Of a stretch of 64,000 nucleotides of DNA, positions 1-8,108 are shown one piece after another. The DNA is from Spirochaetota bacterium. Lineage in GTDB: Bacteria > Spirochaetota > UBA4802 > UBA5550. Both the position numbers and the translations under genes were made by a program. The notes beneath the pieces were generated by a model, which saw nothing but the letters and a program-made list of their open reading frames with translations, searched no databases and was not told where the DNA came from. Location of the stretch: positions 1-64,000 of the forward strand of contig JAFGBT010000045.1 in assembly GCA_016933025.1 (NCBI GenBank). The letters run 5' to 3'. How positions within the stretch are numbered: the first letter of the stretch is position 1; each line of letters starts with the position of its first letter.

Positions 1-1
1 A

Positions 2-589
2 TACCGGGATTCCAACATAGGACTGTTTGTTATGGAGATGCCGGGAACCTACGCATATAAAAATCCGATGTCGGCAGCTTCAGAAGCCATATACAGCGGA
101 GTCATAAGTCATTTCGCGCGCCATCCGCGCGTCGATGAAAAGCGAATCGCTATGGTTGGCGTAAGCTTCGGGGCATACTGGTCTGCGAGGATGGCGGCGG
201 TAGACCCGCGGCTTTCATGCGCAGTGGTATGCGGGGCTCCCTTGCATTATGCCTTCGGCGCTGCGAGCTTTTTGGGAACACCTCAGATCATCGCGTCCGT
301 TTTAATGAAGGTCGTAGGTGCTAAAAACCTCCACTCACTAGACAAAAAGTTGAGCGATCTGTCATTTGAGAAGAACGACCTGTATCGGCGTATAAGCTGT
401 CCTCTGCTTGTCATAAACGGCGATAACGATACCCTGCTCGGCACAAAGGATTCCGAAGTGCTGGCCATGAAGGCGACTAAAGGATTCTTGAAGCTCTATG
501 AAAACGACGACCATTGCGCAATGGGTCATTATAACGAGTGGCTTGACCTCATCTTTGAATGGCTGCAAATGCAATTCAATAAATTTTAG
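2..589 (+). CDS. alpha/beta hydrolase, C-terminal part (gene cut by window start)
   Basis: The reading frame is open to the first bases of the window, so the gene begins upstream; the ATG at 32 is probably internal. The visible ~195 residues form the catalytic half of an alpha/beta hydrolase. A nucleophile elbow GVSFG is followed by the acid candidate in GDNDTLLG and the histidine in NDDHCAMGH, giving a complete Ser-Asp-His order. The overall pattern (a helix with HPRVDEKRIAMVGVSFG) resembles FrsA/DUF1100-type or dienelactone-hydrolase-type esterases. The substrate cannot be told. It lies upstream of the ribosomal operon, separated by 257 bp, and is likely a separate transcription unit. Confidence 0.7.
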   Translation, partial: YRDSNIGLFVMEMPGTYAYKNPMSAASEAIYSGVISHFARHPRVDEKRIAMVGVSFGAYWSARMAAVDPRLSCAVVCGAPLHYAFGAASFLGTPQIIASVLMKVVGAKNLHSLDKKLSDLSFEKNDLYRRISCPLLVINGDNDTLLGTKDSEVLAMKATKGFLKLYENDDHCAMGHYNEWLDLIFEWLQMQFNKF

Positions 590-677
590 CCCCCTGTTCA
601 GAGCTTATTGCTTGCCAGAGAGCTTCAGATGGTCTATCCCGGCTTCATATAAGGCCCATCCCGTCTCTTGATCCAGG

Positions 678-706
678 TTGGTTGGTGGAGTAAAATCCTA
701 TATGAT
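678..706 (+). promoter_or_regulatory. possible sigma70-type promoter for the rpsF operon
   Basis: TTGGTT (678-683) and TATGAT (701-706) are separated by 17 bp, upstream of rpsF. The -10 matches the consensus at five of six positions but the -35 matches at only three. It would leave a ~140-nt leader containing the hairpin at 780-817. Assignment is by eye only. Confidence 0.35.
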
Positions 707-779
707 TAAAATATTAAGGCAAATCCGAATTTTTTTCTTGAAAAAATAATGCCTCCTGCAACGATGTCCCCACCTTTCT

Positions 780-817
780 GCTGAAAGCCGGCAGCTCCCA
801 GCGCCGTTCATTTCAGC
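780..817 (+). promoter_or_regulatory. candidate S6:S18 leader hairpin upstream of rpsF
   Basis: Perfect 7-bp complementary arms GCTGAAA (780-786) and TTTCAGC (811-817) enclose a GC-rich segment that contains two CCG trinucleotides (788-790, 804-806). A hairpin presenting a CCG element is the known autoregulatory target of the S6:S18 complex in leaders of rpsF operons in many bacteria. Here both rpsF and rpsR are in the operon directly downstream, which fits. I have not folded it; the CCG must be unpaired for the call to hold. Confidence 0.4.
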
Positions 818-846
818 ATAATATTCCATAGGGAGGCACATGTCAT

Positions 847-1134
847 ATGAACACATATGAGCTTACGGTCATTCTCAGGAACCGGGAAGTGGAGTCTCTT
901 GTCGAGAAGGCAAAGGAGATCCTCGCGAAGCACGGGACGGTCATACTGAGCGACAATTCACTCGGCATGAGGAAGCTCGCATACCAGATCGACGGAGAGA
1001 ACGAAGGCTACTACCTATTCCTGAATGTGGAGATACCGGCTGATTCGGTGAAGAAGATAATCGGCAATTTCAAGCTGAACAGCGATATCCTGAGATACCT
1101 GTTCGTGAAAATCAAAAAAGCCGCGATTGCCTAA
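847..1134 (+). CDS. rpsF: 30S ribosomal protein bS6
   Basis: At 95 residues this is the normal length for bS6. It has the start MNTYELTVIL, the central LAYQIDGENEGYY segment and the C-terminal DILRYLFVKI segment of the family. It binds 16S rRNA in the platform of the small subunit together with bS18. The start at 847 is preceded by AGGGAGG ~11 bases upstream; another ATG at 840 is out of frame and closes after six codons. It is the first gene of the conserved rpsF-ssb-rpsR-DUF2232-rplI-dnaB operon and ends 18 bp before ssb. Confidence 0.96.
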   Translation: MNTYELTVILRNREVESLVEKAKEILAKHGTVILSDNSLGMRKLAYQIDGENEGYYLFLNVEIPADSVKKIIGNFKLNSDILRYLFVKIKKAAIA

Positions 1135-1152
1135 TTATTAAGGAGGCGCGCC

Positions 1153-1590
1153 ATGGCCAGCGATCTGAATAAAGTCATTTTAATCGGACGGCTCACCAAG
1201 GACCCGGAGCTAAAGTACACTCAGAGCGGAACCTCGGTATGCAGTTTTTCCATCGCCAACAACAGGACCTACGTGACTGCGGGTGAAAAAAAGGAGCAGG
1301 TTTCCTTCTTTAACTGCGTTGCATGGGCCAAAACGGGCGAGGTCATAGCGGAGTACTGCAGAAAGGGGAAGCGCATTGGCATTGAGGGACGTATGCAGCA
1401 GCGCTCCTGGGAGGACCAGGAAGGGAAGAAGCGCCAGACAGTGGAGATAGTGGTCGATAACTTCCAGTTTCTCGATCCGCCCCGGGAAGGCGCGGGTGAA
1501 TCCGCCCCGGATGTGTCGTCATCGTCGTCTAAGCCCGACCAGACGCAGAATATCGACAATCCGTTTTCGGACGAGGACATACCATTCTAG
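1153..1590 (+). CDS. ssb: single-stranded DNA-binding protein
   Basis: The protein is 145 residues long with an OB fold over roughly residues 4-108 (start LNKVILIGRLTKDPELKYT, then SFFNCVAWAKTGEV and GIEGRMQQRSWED). A short linker rich in Ser, Pro and Gly follows, then the acidic tip SDEDIPF that recruits partner proteins. It coats single-stranded DNA during replication and repair. An AAGGAGG ribosome-binding site stands just before the ATG. The location between rpsF and rpsR is the classic bacterial arrangement, coupling ribosomal protein and replication gene expression. Confidence 0.96.
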   Translation: MASDLNKVILIGRLTKDPELKYTQSGTSVCSFSIANNRTYVTAGEKKEQVSFFNCVAWAKTGEVIAEYCRKGKRIGIEGRMQQRSWEDQEGKKRQTVEIVVDNFQFLDPPREGAGESAPDVSSSSSKPDQTQNIDNPFSDEDIPF

Positions 1591-1635
1591 GCCGGATGTT
1601 CAGGCCGGACATCATAACAATTGAGAGGAACAATC

Positions 1636-2064
1636 ATGTCTGACACAATAGATAAGGAAGTCAACAAAGAGCAACCGGAGCAGGCGCCAGAGTCCGCTCC
1701 GCAAGAAGCCGAGAAGCCTGCCGAAGCGGCACAGCCCGCAGCGGCCGGGCCGGAGAAGACTGACTCCCGCGATCGGCAGGACAGGCCCCGGGGAAGAAGG
1801 GGCGGTTGGGGAGACAGGGATTCGGGTTCGTCTGACGGGCCGCCGCGTGTCCCCAGGTTCAAAAAGAAGGTCTGCATTTTCTGCCAGGACAAGAATACCA
1901 CTCCCGATTATAAACGGCCGGATATCCTGGAGCGGTTCATTACCGACCGCGGCAAGATCCTGCCACGGCGCGTGACCGGAACCTGCGCCAGGCACCAGAG
2001 GGTGGTTGCCCGGGAGATCAAGCGGGCCCGCACAATAGCACTGCTTCCTTTCGTCGAGCAATAG
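1636..2064 (+). CDS. rpsR: 30S ribosomal protein bS18 with a long N-terminal extension
   Basis: The last ~70 residues (from about residue 73) are bS18: [11 protein letters not shown], then [19 protein letters not shown] and GTCARHQR. It keeps the CxxC and the later Cys-His pair of the C+ form. The preceding ~72 residues are low complexity, rich in Glu, Pro and Ala and then in Arg, Gly and Asp, which most bS18 proteins lack. I chose ATG 1636 because GAGAGGA lies just upstream; a TTG at 1621 is in frame but less likely. S18 pairs with S6 in the 30S platform. DUF2232 starts 5 bp after the stop. Confidence 0.93.
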   Translation: MSDTIDKEVNKEQPEQAPESAPQEAEKPAEAAQPAAAGPEKTDSRDRQDRPRGRRGGWGDRDSGSSDGPPRVPRFKKKVCIFCQDKNTTPDYKRPDILERFITDRGKILPRRVTGTCARHQRVVAREIKRARTIALLPFVEQ

Positions 2065-2069
2065 GTTTC

Positions 2070-2948
2070 GTGATAACCCTACTTGTCGCAGCCGTCGGTG
2101 GACTGATGCTGATGGTCGGAGCCGCCGCGATGTATTACAAGCTGGAGTGGAAGGCACTCGTGATAATCGGCGCTATGACGGCCGGGTTTTTCTTCATTGG
2201 GAGGAGCGTGATTGACCTTCCGTTAATAATCGCCCCGCTGATGATGGGCATTATCGGCGGTTATACCTTTAAAAAGGAAAAAAGTCTCGAGTTTTTCCTT
2301 TTGGCCGCGTCGTTTTCGTTGGCGGTCTTGTTCTCCAGTCTGTTTTATTACATGATGTTCTACGAAAATGTTGATTTCATGGGAATGCTGCGGGGGGAAA
2401 TGGTGAAATTCCTTGATGCTGCCAGAGCGCCGGAGGACATCAGGGGACAGATACTGGCAGACTTCGACGGTTCGAAGGATGACTTGGTTGCCAGACTCCC
2501 TTTTTCCGCGTTTCTGAACTCGCTGGCCATGGCGGGAATCGGTTACGCGGTCATTAAGCGGTTCCTTGCGCGGCTTGCCGGCGTGCGTGCTGGAGCCGGA
2601 CTTGAATCGTTCAGATTGAATGATTATTTCATTTTTACGGTGATTGCCGGTCTGGCGGTTTATTTACTAATTGACAAAAGCGATCATCAGATGCTACATA
2701 GTGCCGGTCTGAACGCGCTCCTCATTGCGTCATCGCTCTATTTTGTCCAGGCGCTGGGAGTTGTTAAGTTTCTTTTGATAAAACGGGGGGTGCCCCGATA
2801 TATCCTTCCCCTGGGGATTTTTACCATACTCATTGCGGGGATATGGATGGCGCTGTTTATGTTCATCATCCTCGCAGGTCTCGGGGCGCTGGATGTGTGG
2901 GCCGATTTCAGAAAAATGATCACCGCAAAAATAGATAAGGATCAATAA
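2070..2948 (+). CDS. DUF2232 (YybS-like) integral membrane protein
   Basis: This 292-residue protein is made almost entirely of hydrophobic segments, about eight by eye, starting right at the N-terminus (ITLLVAAVGGLMLMVGAAAMYY). A hydrophilic loop lies around residues 108-145. Genes of the YybS/DUF2232 family sit between rpsR and rplI in many Gram-positive and Gram-negative genomes, and this one is in exactly that place. Its molecular role is unknown; some relatives resemble S-components of ECF transporters. It starts with GTG five bases after the rpsR stop, indicating translational coupling. Confidence 0.8.
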   Translation: MITLLVAAVGGLMLMVGAAAMYYKLEWKALVIIGAMTAGFFFIGRSVIDLPLIIAPLMMGIIGGYTFKKEKSLEFFLLAASFSLAVLFSSLFYYMMFYENVDFMGMLRGEMVKFLDAARAPEDIRGQILADFDGSKDDLVARLPFSAFLNSLAMAGIGYAVIKRFLARLAGVRAGAGLESFRLNDYFIFTVIAGLAVYLLIDKSDHQMLHSAGLNALLIASSLYFVQALGVVKFLLIKRGVPRYILPLGIFTILIAGIWMALFMFIILAGLGALDVWADFRKMITAKIDKDQ

Positions 2949-2971
2949 TATTTGCATGCAAGGAGCGGACG

Positions 2972-3415
2972 ATGAAAGTCATATTACAGAAGGACATACC
3001 GAGTCTCGGCGACGCCGGCGATATTAAGGACGTATCAGACGGCTACGCGAGGAATTACCTGCTGCCGAGGAAGCTGGTTATTATGGCAGATAAATCCAGC
3101 AAGCGGGCGGCCGAGCACCAGAAAAAGCTGATCCGAATAAAAAAAGAGAAGCGGAAAAGACAGAGCGAGAAGATCGCCGAAAGCCTCGCCGGCATGGAGC
3201 TGGAGCTGGCGGTGCAGGTGGGCGAGGAGGGCAAGCTCTTCGGCTCGGTAACGGCGATGGACATCGCAAAGAAGCTAAAGGAAAAAGGATTCGAGATCGA
3301 CAAGCGTAAGATCCTGATTGAAAGCCCCATCAAACAGGTGGGGGAATACATCGTGAAGATCAAGCTGGACGAGGGGCAGGCCCCCGAGATAAAGGTCATC
3401 GTCGGAAAGGAGTGA
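2972..3415 (+). CDS. rplI: 50S ribosomal protein bL9
   Basis: The 147 residues show the full bL9 layout. The N-terminal rRNA-binding domain (MKVILQKDIPSLGDAGDIKD, then GYARNYLLPRKLV) is followed by a long charged connecting helix (about residues 45-75) and the C-terminal domain with GKLFGSVTAMDIA. AGGAG precedes the ATG. It binds 23S rRNA at the base of the L1 stalk. The stop is 3 bp before dnaB, so the two genes are almost certainly cotranslated. Confidence 0.96.
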   Translation: MKVILQKDIPSLGDAGDIKDVSDGYARNYLLPRKLVIMADKSSKRAAEHQKKLIRIKKEKRKRQSEKIAESLAGMELELAVQVGEEGKLFGSVTAMDIAKKLKEKGFEIDKRKILIESPIKQVGEYIVKIKLDEGQAPEIKVIVGKE

Positions 3416-3418
3416 TCT

Positions 3419-4780
3419 ATGCTGGCCGAAAAGCTTCCGCCTCAGGACATTGAGACCGAAAAGGCTTGTCTCGCCTCCGTTCTCCTGAGCAGGGAAGCGC
3501 TTTACAAGGTAATCGAAATCCTCCAGCCGGAGGATTTTTATCTTGATAAGCACCGGGTTGTCTTCAGCGCGGTGATGGAACTGCTGCAGAAAGACATGCC
3601 CGTTGATCTCACCACGGTCAAGCAGCGTCTTGTAGACCACGGGCAGTTTGAAAAGACCGGCGGCGACGCTGCTCTGGTGGATCTTTATCAGGCGGTTTCA
3701 ACATCCGCGAACGCCGAATTTTACGCCCGGCGCATCAAGGAGCTCTCCCTCAGGCGCCGTCTTATAGAGGTTTCTGCCGAGGCCGTCGAGAAATGCTACG
3801 ATATGTCGATTGAGACCGAGGAACTTATAGACGAGGTCGAAAAGGACGTCTTCAATGTAACCGAAAAGCGCATCTCGGCCGATTTCAAACCGCTCGATTC
3901 GGTTCTTCAAGATACCCTGAACAATATCGGGAACTGGTACGAGACCAAACGGGTGGTGACCGGGGTCGGATCCGGGTTCAAGAAGCTCGACGAGATGTTG
4001 ACCGGTTTTCACCCGGCAGAGCTTGTCATCATCGCGGCGCGCCCCGGGATGGGGAAGACGGCGCTGGCGCTCAATATCATAAACTACGTCGCCCTCAAGG
4101 AGAAGAGGCCGGTCCTCTTTTTTTCGTTGGAAATGCCTGCGACCCAGCTCGGCATGCGGATGCTCTGCGTGGAGTCAATGATCGACTCGCAGCGTGTCCG
4201 GACCGGGCATATCTCCTCCGAGGAGCTGAAGTCGCTGATACAGACGTCAGGCAAGCTATCCCGTTCCGCGGTGTTCATTGACGACACGCCGTCGTCCACC
4301 GTCCTTCAGATGCGTGCCAAGGCGCGCCGTATGGCCCAGAAGAACAAGAACCTGGGGCTGGTCGTGGTCGATTATCTTCAGCTTATCACCGGCACCAACC
4401 CGAAGATAGATCGCCATCTCCAGATAGCGGAGATATCGCGTTTTCTGAAACAACTTGCCCGTGACCTGGAGGTGCCGGTTATAGCCATATCCCAGCTCTC
4501 GCGCGCCGTCGAGCACCGGGTGGACCAGGTGCCGACCCTCGCTGACCTCAGGGAATCGGGCGCCATCGAGCAGGATGCGGACGTCGTCATGTTCATTTAC
4601 CGCGAGGACAAGGTGAAGAAGGACACCGAGAGGCGGGGAATCGCCGACGTGATCATCGCCAAGCAGCGGAATGGCCCCATCGGCACAATCTCCCTCAAGT
4701 TCTGGGAAAAATACACGAGGTTTGACGATCTCGAAGAGACCCACGTCTACGAGGAGATGGGCCCCGTTGAAGTCCAGTAA
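3419..4780 (+). CDS. dnaB: replicative DNA helicase DnaB
   Basis: The protein has 453 residues, the usual length. The N-terminal helical domain (about 1-110, starting PPQDIETEKACLASVLL) is joined to a RecA-like motor domain. Walker A is ARPGMGKTALAL near residue 208; Walker B is LVVVDYLQLI near residue 318; EQDADVVMFIYRE precedes the C-terminal arginine-finger region. It is the hexameric helicase that unwinds DNA at the replication fork. No intein interrupts the motor domain. GGAG from the rplI end serves as ribosome-binding site. The next gene probably begins inside its last codons. Confidence 0.96.
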   Translation: MLAEKLPPQDIETEKACLASVLLSREALYKVIEILQPEDFYLDKHRVVFSAVMELLQKDMPVDLTTVKQRLVDHGQFEKTGGDAALVDLYQAVSTSANAEFYARRIKELSLRRRLIEVSAEAVEKCYDMSIETEELIDEVEKDVFNVTEKRISADFKPLDSVLQDTLNNIGNWYETKRVVTGVGSGFKKLDEMLTGFHPAELVIIAARPGMGKTALALNIINYVALKEKRPVLFFSLEMPATQLGMRMLCVESMIDSQRVRTGHISSEELKSLIQTSGKLSRSAVFIDDTPSSTVLQMRAKARRMAQKNKNLGLVVVDYLQLITGTNPKIDRHLQIAEISRFLKQLARDLEVPVIAISQLSRAVEHRVDQVPTLADLRESGAIEQDADVVMFIYREDKVKKDTERRGIADVIIAKQRNGPIGTISLKFWEKYTRFDDLEETHVYEEMGPVEVQ

Positions 4781-5546
4781 CGCAAGAAATACTCTGACCG
4801 CCGTCTTCGAAGGAATCGGCCGGTACGGCATCTTCTTCACAGAGACCGTCCGGTGGATGTTTCGTCCCCCCTTTGACGCCAAAAACGTAATCATCCAGAT
4901 GCTCGAGATCGGCTACAAGTCGATTCCGGTGACCTCGATCACCCTTTTCTTCACCGGCATGGTCATGGCCCTCCAGCTCGGAAGGGTGATGGACTCCCTG
5001 ATGTCCGGTTCGTCCATATTTATCGGAAGCGGCGTCACCATCTCCATGTTCAGGGAGCTCTGCCCGGTGCTCACCGCGCTCCTGCTGGCGGGACGTGTGG
5101 GCTCCTCCATTGCCGCTGAAATAGGGACCATGAAGGTTACCGAGCAGATCGATGCTCTGAGGACCCTCTCCGCGGAGCCGATCCAGTATCTGTCGGTGCC
5201 GCGCTTCATCGCATGCCTGGTGATGACGCCCGTACTAACCATGATCACCGATATCGTCGGTGTCATGGGCGGCGCATTCATAGCCTTTTTTTCTCTTGAA
5301 ATAACCGTGGACAAATACATCGATAATATTTTACAATATACAGACTTGACCGACCTGACCACTGGCCTCATCAAGTCCATTTTTTTCGGAATGGAGATAG
5401 CGATCATTTCATGCTACCAGGGGTTCAACACGGTCGGCGGCGCGGAGGGGGTCGGCAAGTCGACCATCCAGGCGGTAGTTAAGTCGTCCATGGCGATCCT
5501 CATATCCGACTATTTCCTGACCTATATTATAAGGTTCTTCGAGTAA
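4767..5546 (+). CDS. MlaE-family ABC transporter permease
   Basis: Predicted length is 259 residues from a TTG at 4767, chosen because GAGGAGA (4751-4757) lies nine bases upstream and because family members are about this long; no ATG gives a sensible N-terminus. The sequence has the MlaE signature: about five hydrophobic segments, GMVMALQLGR, the conserved RELCPVLTALLLAGRVGSSIAAEIGTMKVTEQIDAL stretch (split here as RELCPVLTALLLAGR and GSSIAAEIGTMK), and MTPVLTMITD. MlaE permeases move phospholipids between the membranes of didermal bacteria. The overlap with dnaB is 14 bp. No MlaF ATPase or MlaD substrate-binding gene lies nearby, so its partners must be elsewhere. Confidence 0.85.
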   Translation: MKSSNARNTLTAVFEGIGRYGIFFTETVRWMFRPPFDAKNVIIQMLEIGYKSIPVTSITLFFTGMVMALQLGRVMDSLMSGSSIFIGSGVTISMFRELCPVLTALLLAGRVGSSIAAEIGTMKVTEQIDALRTLSAEPIQYLSVPRFIACLVMTPVLTMITDIVGVMGGAFIAFFSLEITVDKYIDNILQYTDLTDLTTGLIKSIFFGMEIAIISCYQGFNTVGGAEGVGKSTIQAVVKSSMAILISDYFLTYIIRFFE

Positions 5547-5562
5547 CGGAGACCAGACGCTT

Positions 5563-6270
5563 ATGAAGGAGAGGAGCAGATATCTTAAGCAGTTGAAAGA
5601 CGCCGGGGTCGGCAAAGCCATTCTCGGGGTGGTATCGGGCATCGATAGATTGAAGTTTTTTGACCCGATATTCAGCGAGCGGGTCTATTCCATGGAAACC
5701 ATTCCAATCGGGTTCGGCCAGAAGAGCGACGACCCGCTGATACTGATGAAGATGATAGGCCACATGGGGCTGAAAAAGAAGTTCCGGGTCCTGGAGGTCG
5801 GCACCGGCTCCGGTTATTCGACTGCCGTTATCTCAGGCCTTGTGCGTGAGGTGGTAACAGTCGATTACCATGAGGACCTGGCCCGTATCGCCAGGGAGCG
5901 ACTTCTCGGCCAGGGTTACCGGAACACGCGCTTCTATGCGGGCGATGCAACCGATTTCGACGGGCCGCTCGGCCTGTTCGACGCCGCCATCATATTGGCG
6001 GCATGCGTCCGCACCCCGTATTTCGTCATCAACGCCCTTAAGCCGGGGGGCGTCGCGGTGTTCCCCATGGGACCGGCTCACCAGCAGCAAATCGCCCGCT
6101 GTGTAAACGATCCCGATGTGCCTGATATAAGCAGGAACTTCAGGTTTTATGACCTCTGCAGTTTCAATTCCATCCGTGGCATATACGGGTGGGTGGACGT
6201 GGACGACACGCCTGTCCCCGAGGTCCCGGATAAACCGGGCGGAGAGGGGGAGGAAGAGCCGGCCGGGTAA
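5563..6270 (+). CDS. protein-L-isoaspartate methyltransferase-like protein
   Basis: This 235-residue class I SAM methyltransferase has the PCMT layout: motif I VLEVGTGSGYSTAVIS near residue 72, DYHEDLA as the acidic motif, and LKPGGVAVFPMG as motif III. True isoaspartyl methyltransferases carry GQTISQP before motif I, whose serine is catalytic; here the aligned stretch is GQKSDDP, so that serine is not conserved. It may therefore be a related enzyme with another carboxyl or other substrate. The C-terminus is a Pro, Glu and Gly-rich tail. It follows the MlaE gene by 16 bp and is probably cotranscribed. Confidence 0.65.
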   Translation: MKERSRYLKQLKDAGVGKAILGVVSGIDRLKFFDPIFSERVYSMETIPIGFGQKSDDPLILMKMIGHMGLKKKFRVLEVGTGSGYSTAVISGLVREVVTVDYHEDLARIARERLLGQGYRNTRFYAGDATDFDGPLGLFDAAIILAACVRTPYFVINALKPGGVAVFPMGPAHQQQIARCVNDPDVPDISRNFRFYDLCSFNSIRGIYGWVDVDDTPVPEVPDKPGGEGEEEPAG

Positions 6271-6440
6271 TCGATCTTTCGTTTTGCGACGTCACGGGAT
6301 CTCTTTAATGCCCGGTATCTGGTAGTTCCTTTTCCCCTGATATCCCCATGTTTTTTTCGACGAGTATACTGGTAAAGCTGATTTATAATGCTTGACATTT
6401 TTGTCAACGCGCACTAGTCATCTTGGAAAAAGGGGGCTGT

Positions 6441-8024
6441 ATGACAGAAAAAAAAGAAAAATACATTCTGGCAGTTGACCTCGGAACATCGGGCCCCAAG
6501 TCCGCCATCGTATCAACAAACGGGGAGGTCATCGACGCCGAGTTTCAGGACGTCCCGCTCCACCTGTTTCCCGGCGGTGGTGCCGAGCAGGACCCGGACG
6601 ACTGGTGGAACGCCATCATGGCGACGGCGAAAAAGGTGCTCGCCAAAAGATTAGTCCTGGCCGAGGACATCGTCGCGGTGTCGTGCACAACACAGTGGTC
6701 GGGTACGGTGGCCGTGGACAGGGACGGCAATCATCTCATGAACGCCATCATCTGGCTGGATACGCGGGGCCACCAGTATGTCAAGAAGCTGGTGAAGGGG
6801 ATCATCAACGTCGAGGGATTCGGCCTGATGAAGGCGATCCGCTGGGCATGGCTCACCGGCGCCATACCATCTCCGTCGGGCAAGGACCCGTTCTGCCATA
6901 TCATCTACATCAAGAACGAACACCCGGACATATACGCGAAGACATACAAGTTCCTTGAGCCGAAGGACTACATCAACCTGAAGTTTACCGGCAACTTTTT
7001 CGCCTCGTATGATTCGATCGCCCTCCACTGGGTGACCAACAACCGGGACATCAACAATGTCTTCTACGGCAAGAAGCTCCTCAAGTGGTCGACCATTGCG
7101 CCCGATAAATTTCCGGACCTCAAGAGGGCCGTGGACTTGTGCGGCACCATCAAGCCCGGGATCGCCGACGAGCTCGGGCTGTCGAGGGACGTGGCGGTGA
7201 CCATGGGCTGTCCCGACCTCCACTCCGCCGCCATCGGGTCCGGCGCGGTTAAGGACTACGAGGGACATGTCTACATCGGCACGTCGTCGTGGCTCATCTG
7301 CCACGTCCCCTTCAAGAAGACGGACATCTTTCATAATTTCGCGTCGATGCCGTCCGCCCTTCCGGGCAGGTACCTGGTCCTGAACGAGCAGGAGACCGCC
7401 GGCAAGTGCCTGATGTATCTCAGGGACAACCTGTTTTACTGCAAGGACGAGCTTTTCAGCAACGAGGCCCCGACCGATGTGTACCGGAGGTTCGACGCTG
7501 CGGTCGCCGGGGTGCCTGCGGGGAGCCACAGGGTTATCTTCACCCCATGGCTCTATGGAGAGCGGACGCCGGCGGAGAACAGCACCATCCGGGCCGCTTT
7601 TCTGAACCTATCCCTCGACACCACGCGGGCCAGCATGATTCGCGCGGTGTATGAGGGAGTTGCCTACAACCTTCGCTGGCTGATGGGCTGCGTGGAGAAG
7701 TTCAACAGGCGGGAGTTTCCGTATCTCAATTTCATCGGCGGCGGCGCCAATTCGGACGTGTGGTGCCAGATTCTGGCCGATGTGCTTGATCGGAAGATAC
7801 GGCAGGTGAAGGATCCGATTACCGCCAACGCGCGGGGCGCGGCCTTCCTGGCCTCGATCGCCCTCGGGTATCTTACCATCGACCAGGTGTCGGAGCGTAT
7901 CGCGATCAAGCAGGAGTATATCCCGAACCCGGACAACCGCCGGATCTACGATGAGCTCTTCAGGGAATTCGTCGGCTTTTACCAGACATCGAAACACATG
8001 TACCGGCGATTGAACAAGGAATAA
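6441..8024 (+). CDS. FGGY-family carbohydrate kinase (xylulokinase-like)
   Basis: The protein has 527 residues, standard for the FGGY family. The N-terminal ATP-binding fold starts YILAVDLGTSGPKSAIV; WLDTRG and the second half with MGCPDLHSAAIGSGAV (catalytic Asp in the GxxD position), GTSSWL and FIGGGANSDVWCQILADVL follow. It phosphorylates a sugar or polyol using ATP, and the closest recognisable group is xylulokinase; the real substrate is not clear. ATG 6441 is preceded by AAAAAGGGGG and is better than an upstream TTG. It is codirectional with the S1P-lyase-like gene, with a large hairpin between them. Confidence 0.85.
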   Translation: MTEKKEKYILAVDLGTSGPKSAIVSTNGEVIDAEFQDVPLHLFPGGGAEQDPDDWWNAIMATAKKVLAKRLVLAEDIVAVSCTTQWSGTVAVDRDGNHLMNAIIWLDTRGHQYVKKLVKGIINVEGFGLMKAIRWAWLTGAIPSPSGKDPFCHIIYIKNEHPDIYAKTYKFLEPKDYINLKFTGNFFASYDSIALHWVTNNRDINNVFYGKKLLKWSTIAPDKFPDLKRAVDLCGTIKPGIADELGLSRDVAVTMGCPDLHSAAIGSGAVKDYEGHVYIGTSSWLICHVPFKKTDIFHNFASMPSALPGRYLVLNEQETAGKCLMYLRDNLFYCKDELFSNEAPTDVYRRFDAAVAGVPAGSHRVIFTPWLYGERTPAENSTIRAAFLNLSLDTTRASMIRAVYEGVAYNLRWLMGCVEKFNRREFPYLNFIGGGANSDVWCQILADVLDRKIRQVKDPITANARGAAFLASIALGYLTIDQVSERIAIKQEYIPNPDNRRIYDELFREFVGFYQTSKHMYRRLNKE

Positions 8025-8032
8025 CAATAGTA

Positions 8033-8078
8033 CGGCGAGGCGAAGGCGTGGTTGTGCAACCCCGCCTTCGCCTCGCCG
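8033..8078. repeat. long GC-rich inverted repeat between kinase and lyase genes
   Basis: A perfect 16-bp inverted repeat, arms 8033-8048 and 8063-8078, continues into an inner GGTTG/CAACC stem after one mismatch, so nearly the whole 46 bases can fold as one hairpin. It lies 8 bp after the kinase stop and 30 bp before the start of the next gene. There is no T-run directly after it, so it may act as an mRNA stabiliser or attenuator, or be a mobile repeat, rather than a classic terminator. Confidence 0.6.
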
Positions 8079-8108
8079 GGTGCAATTACATTTTTTCTGG
8101 AGTTTCCA

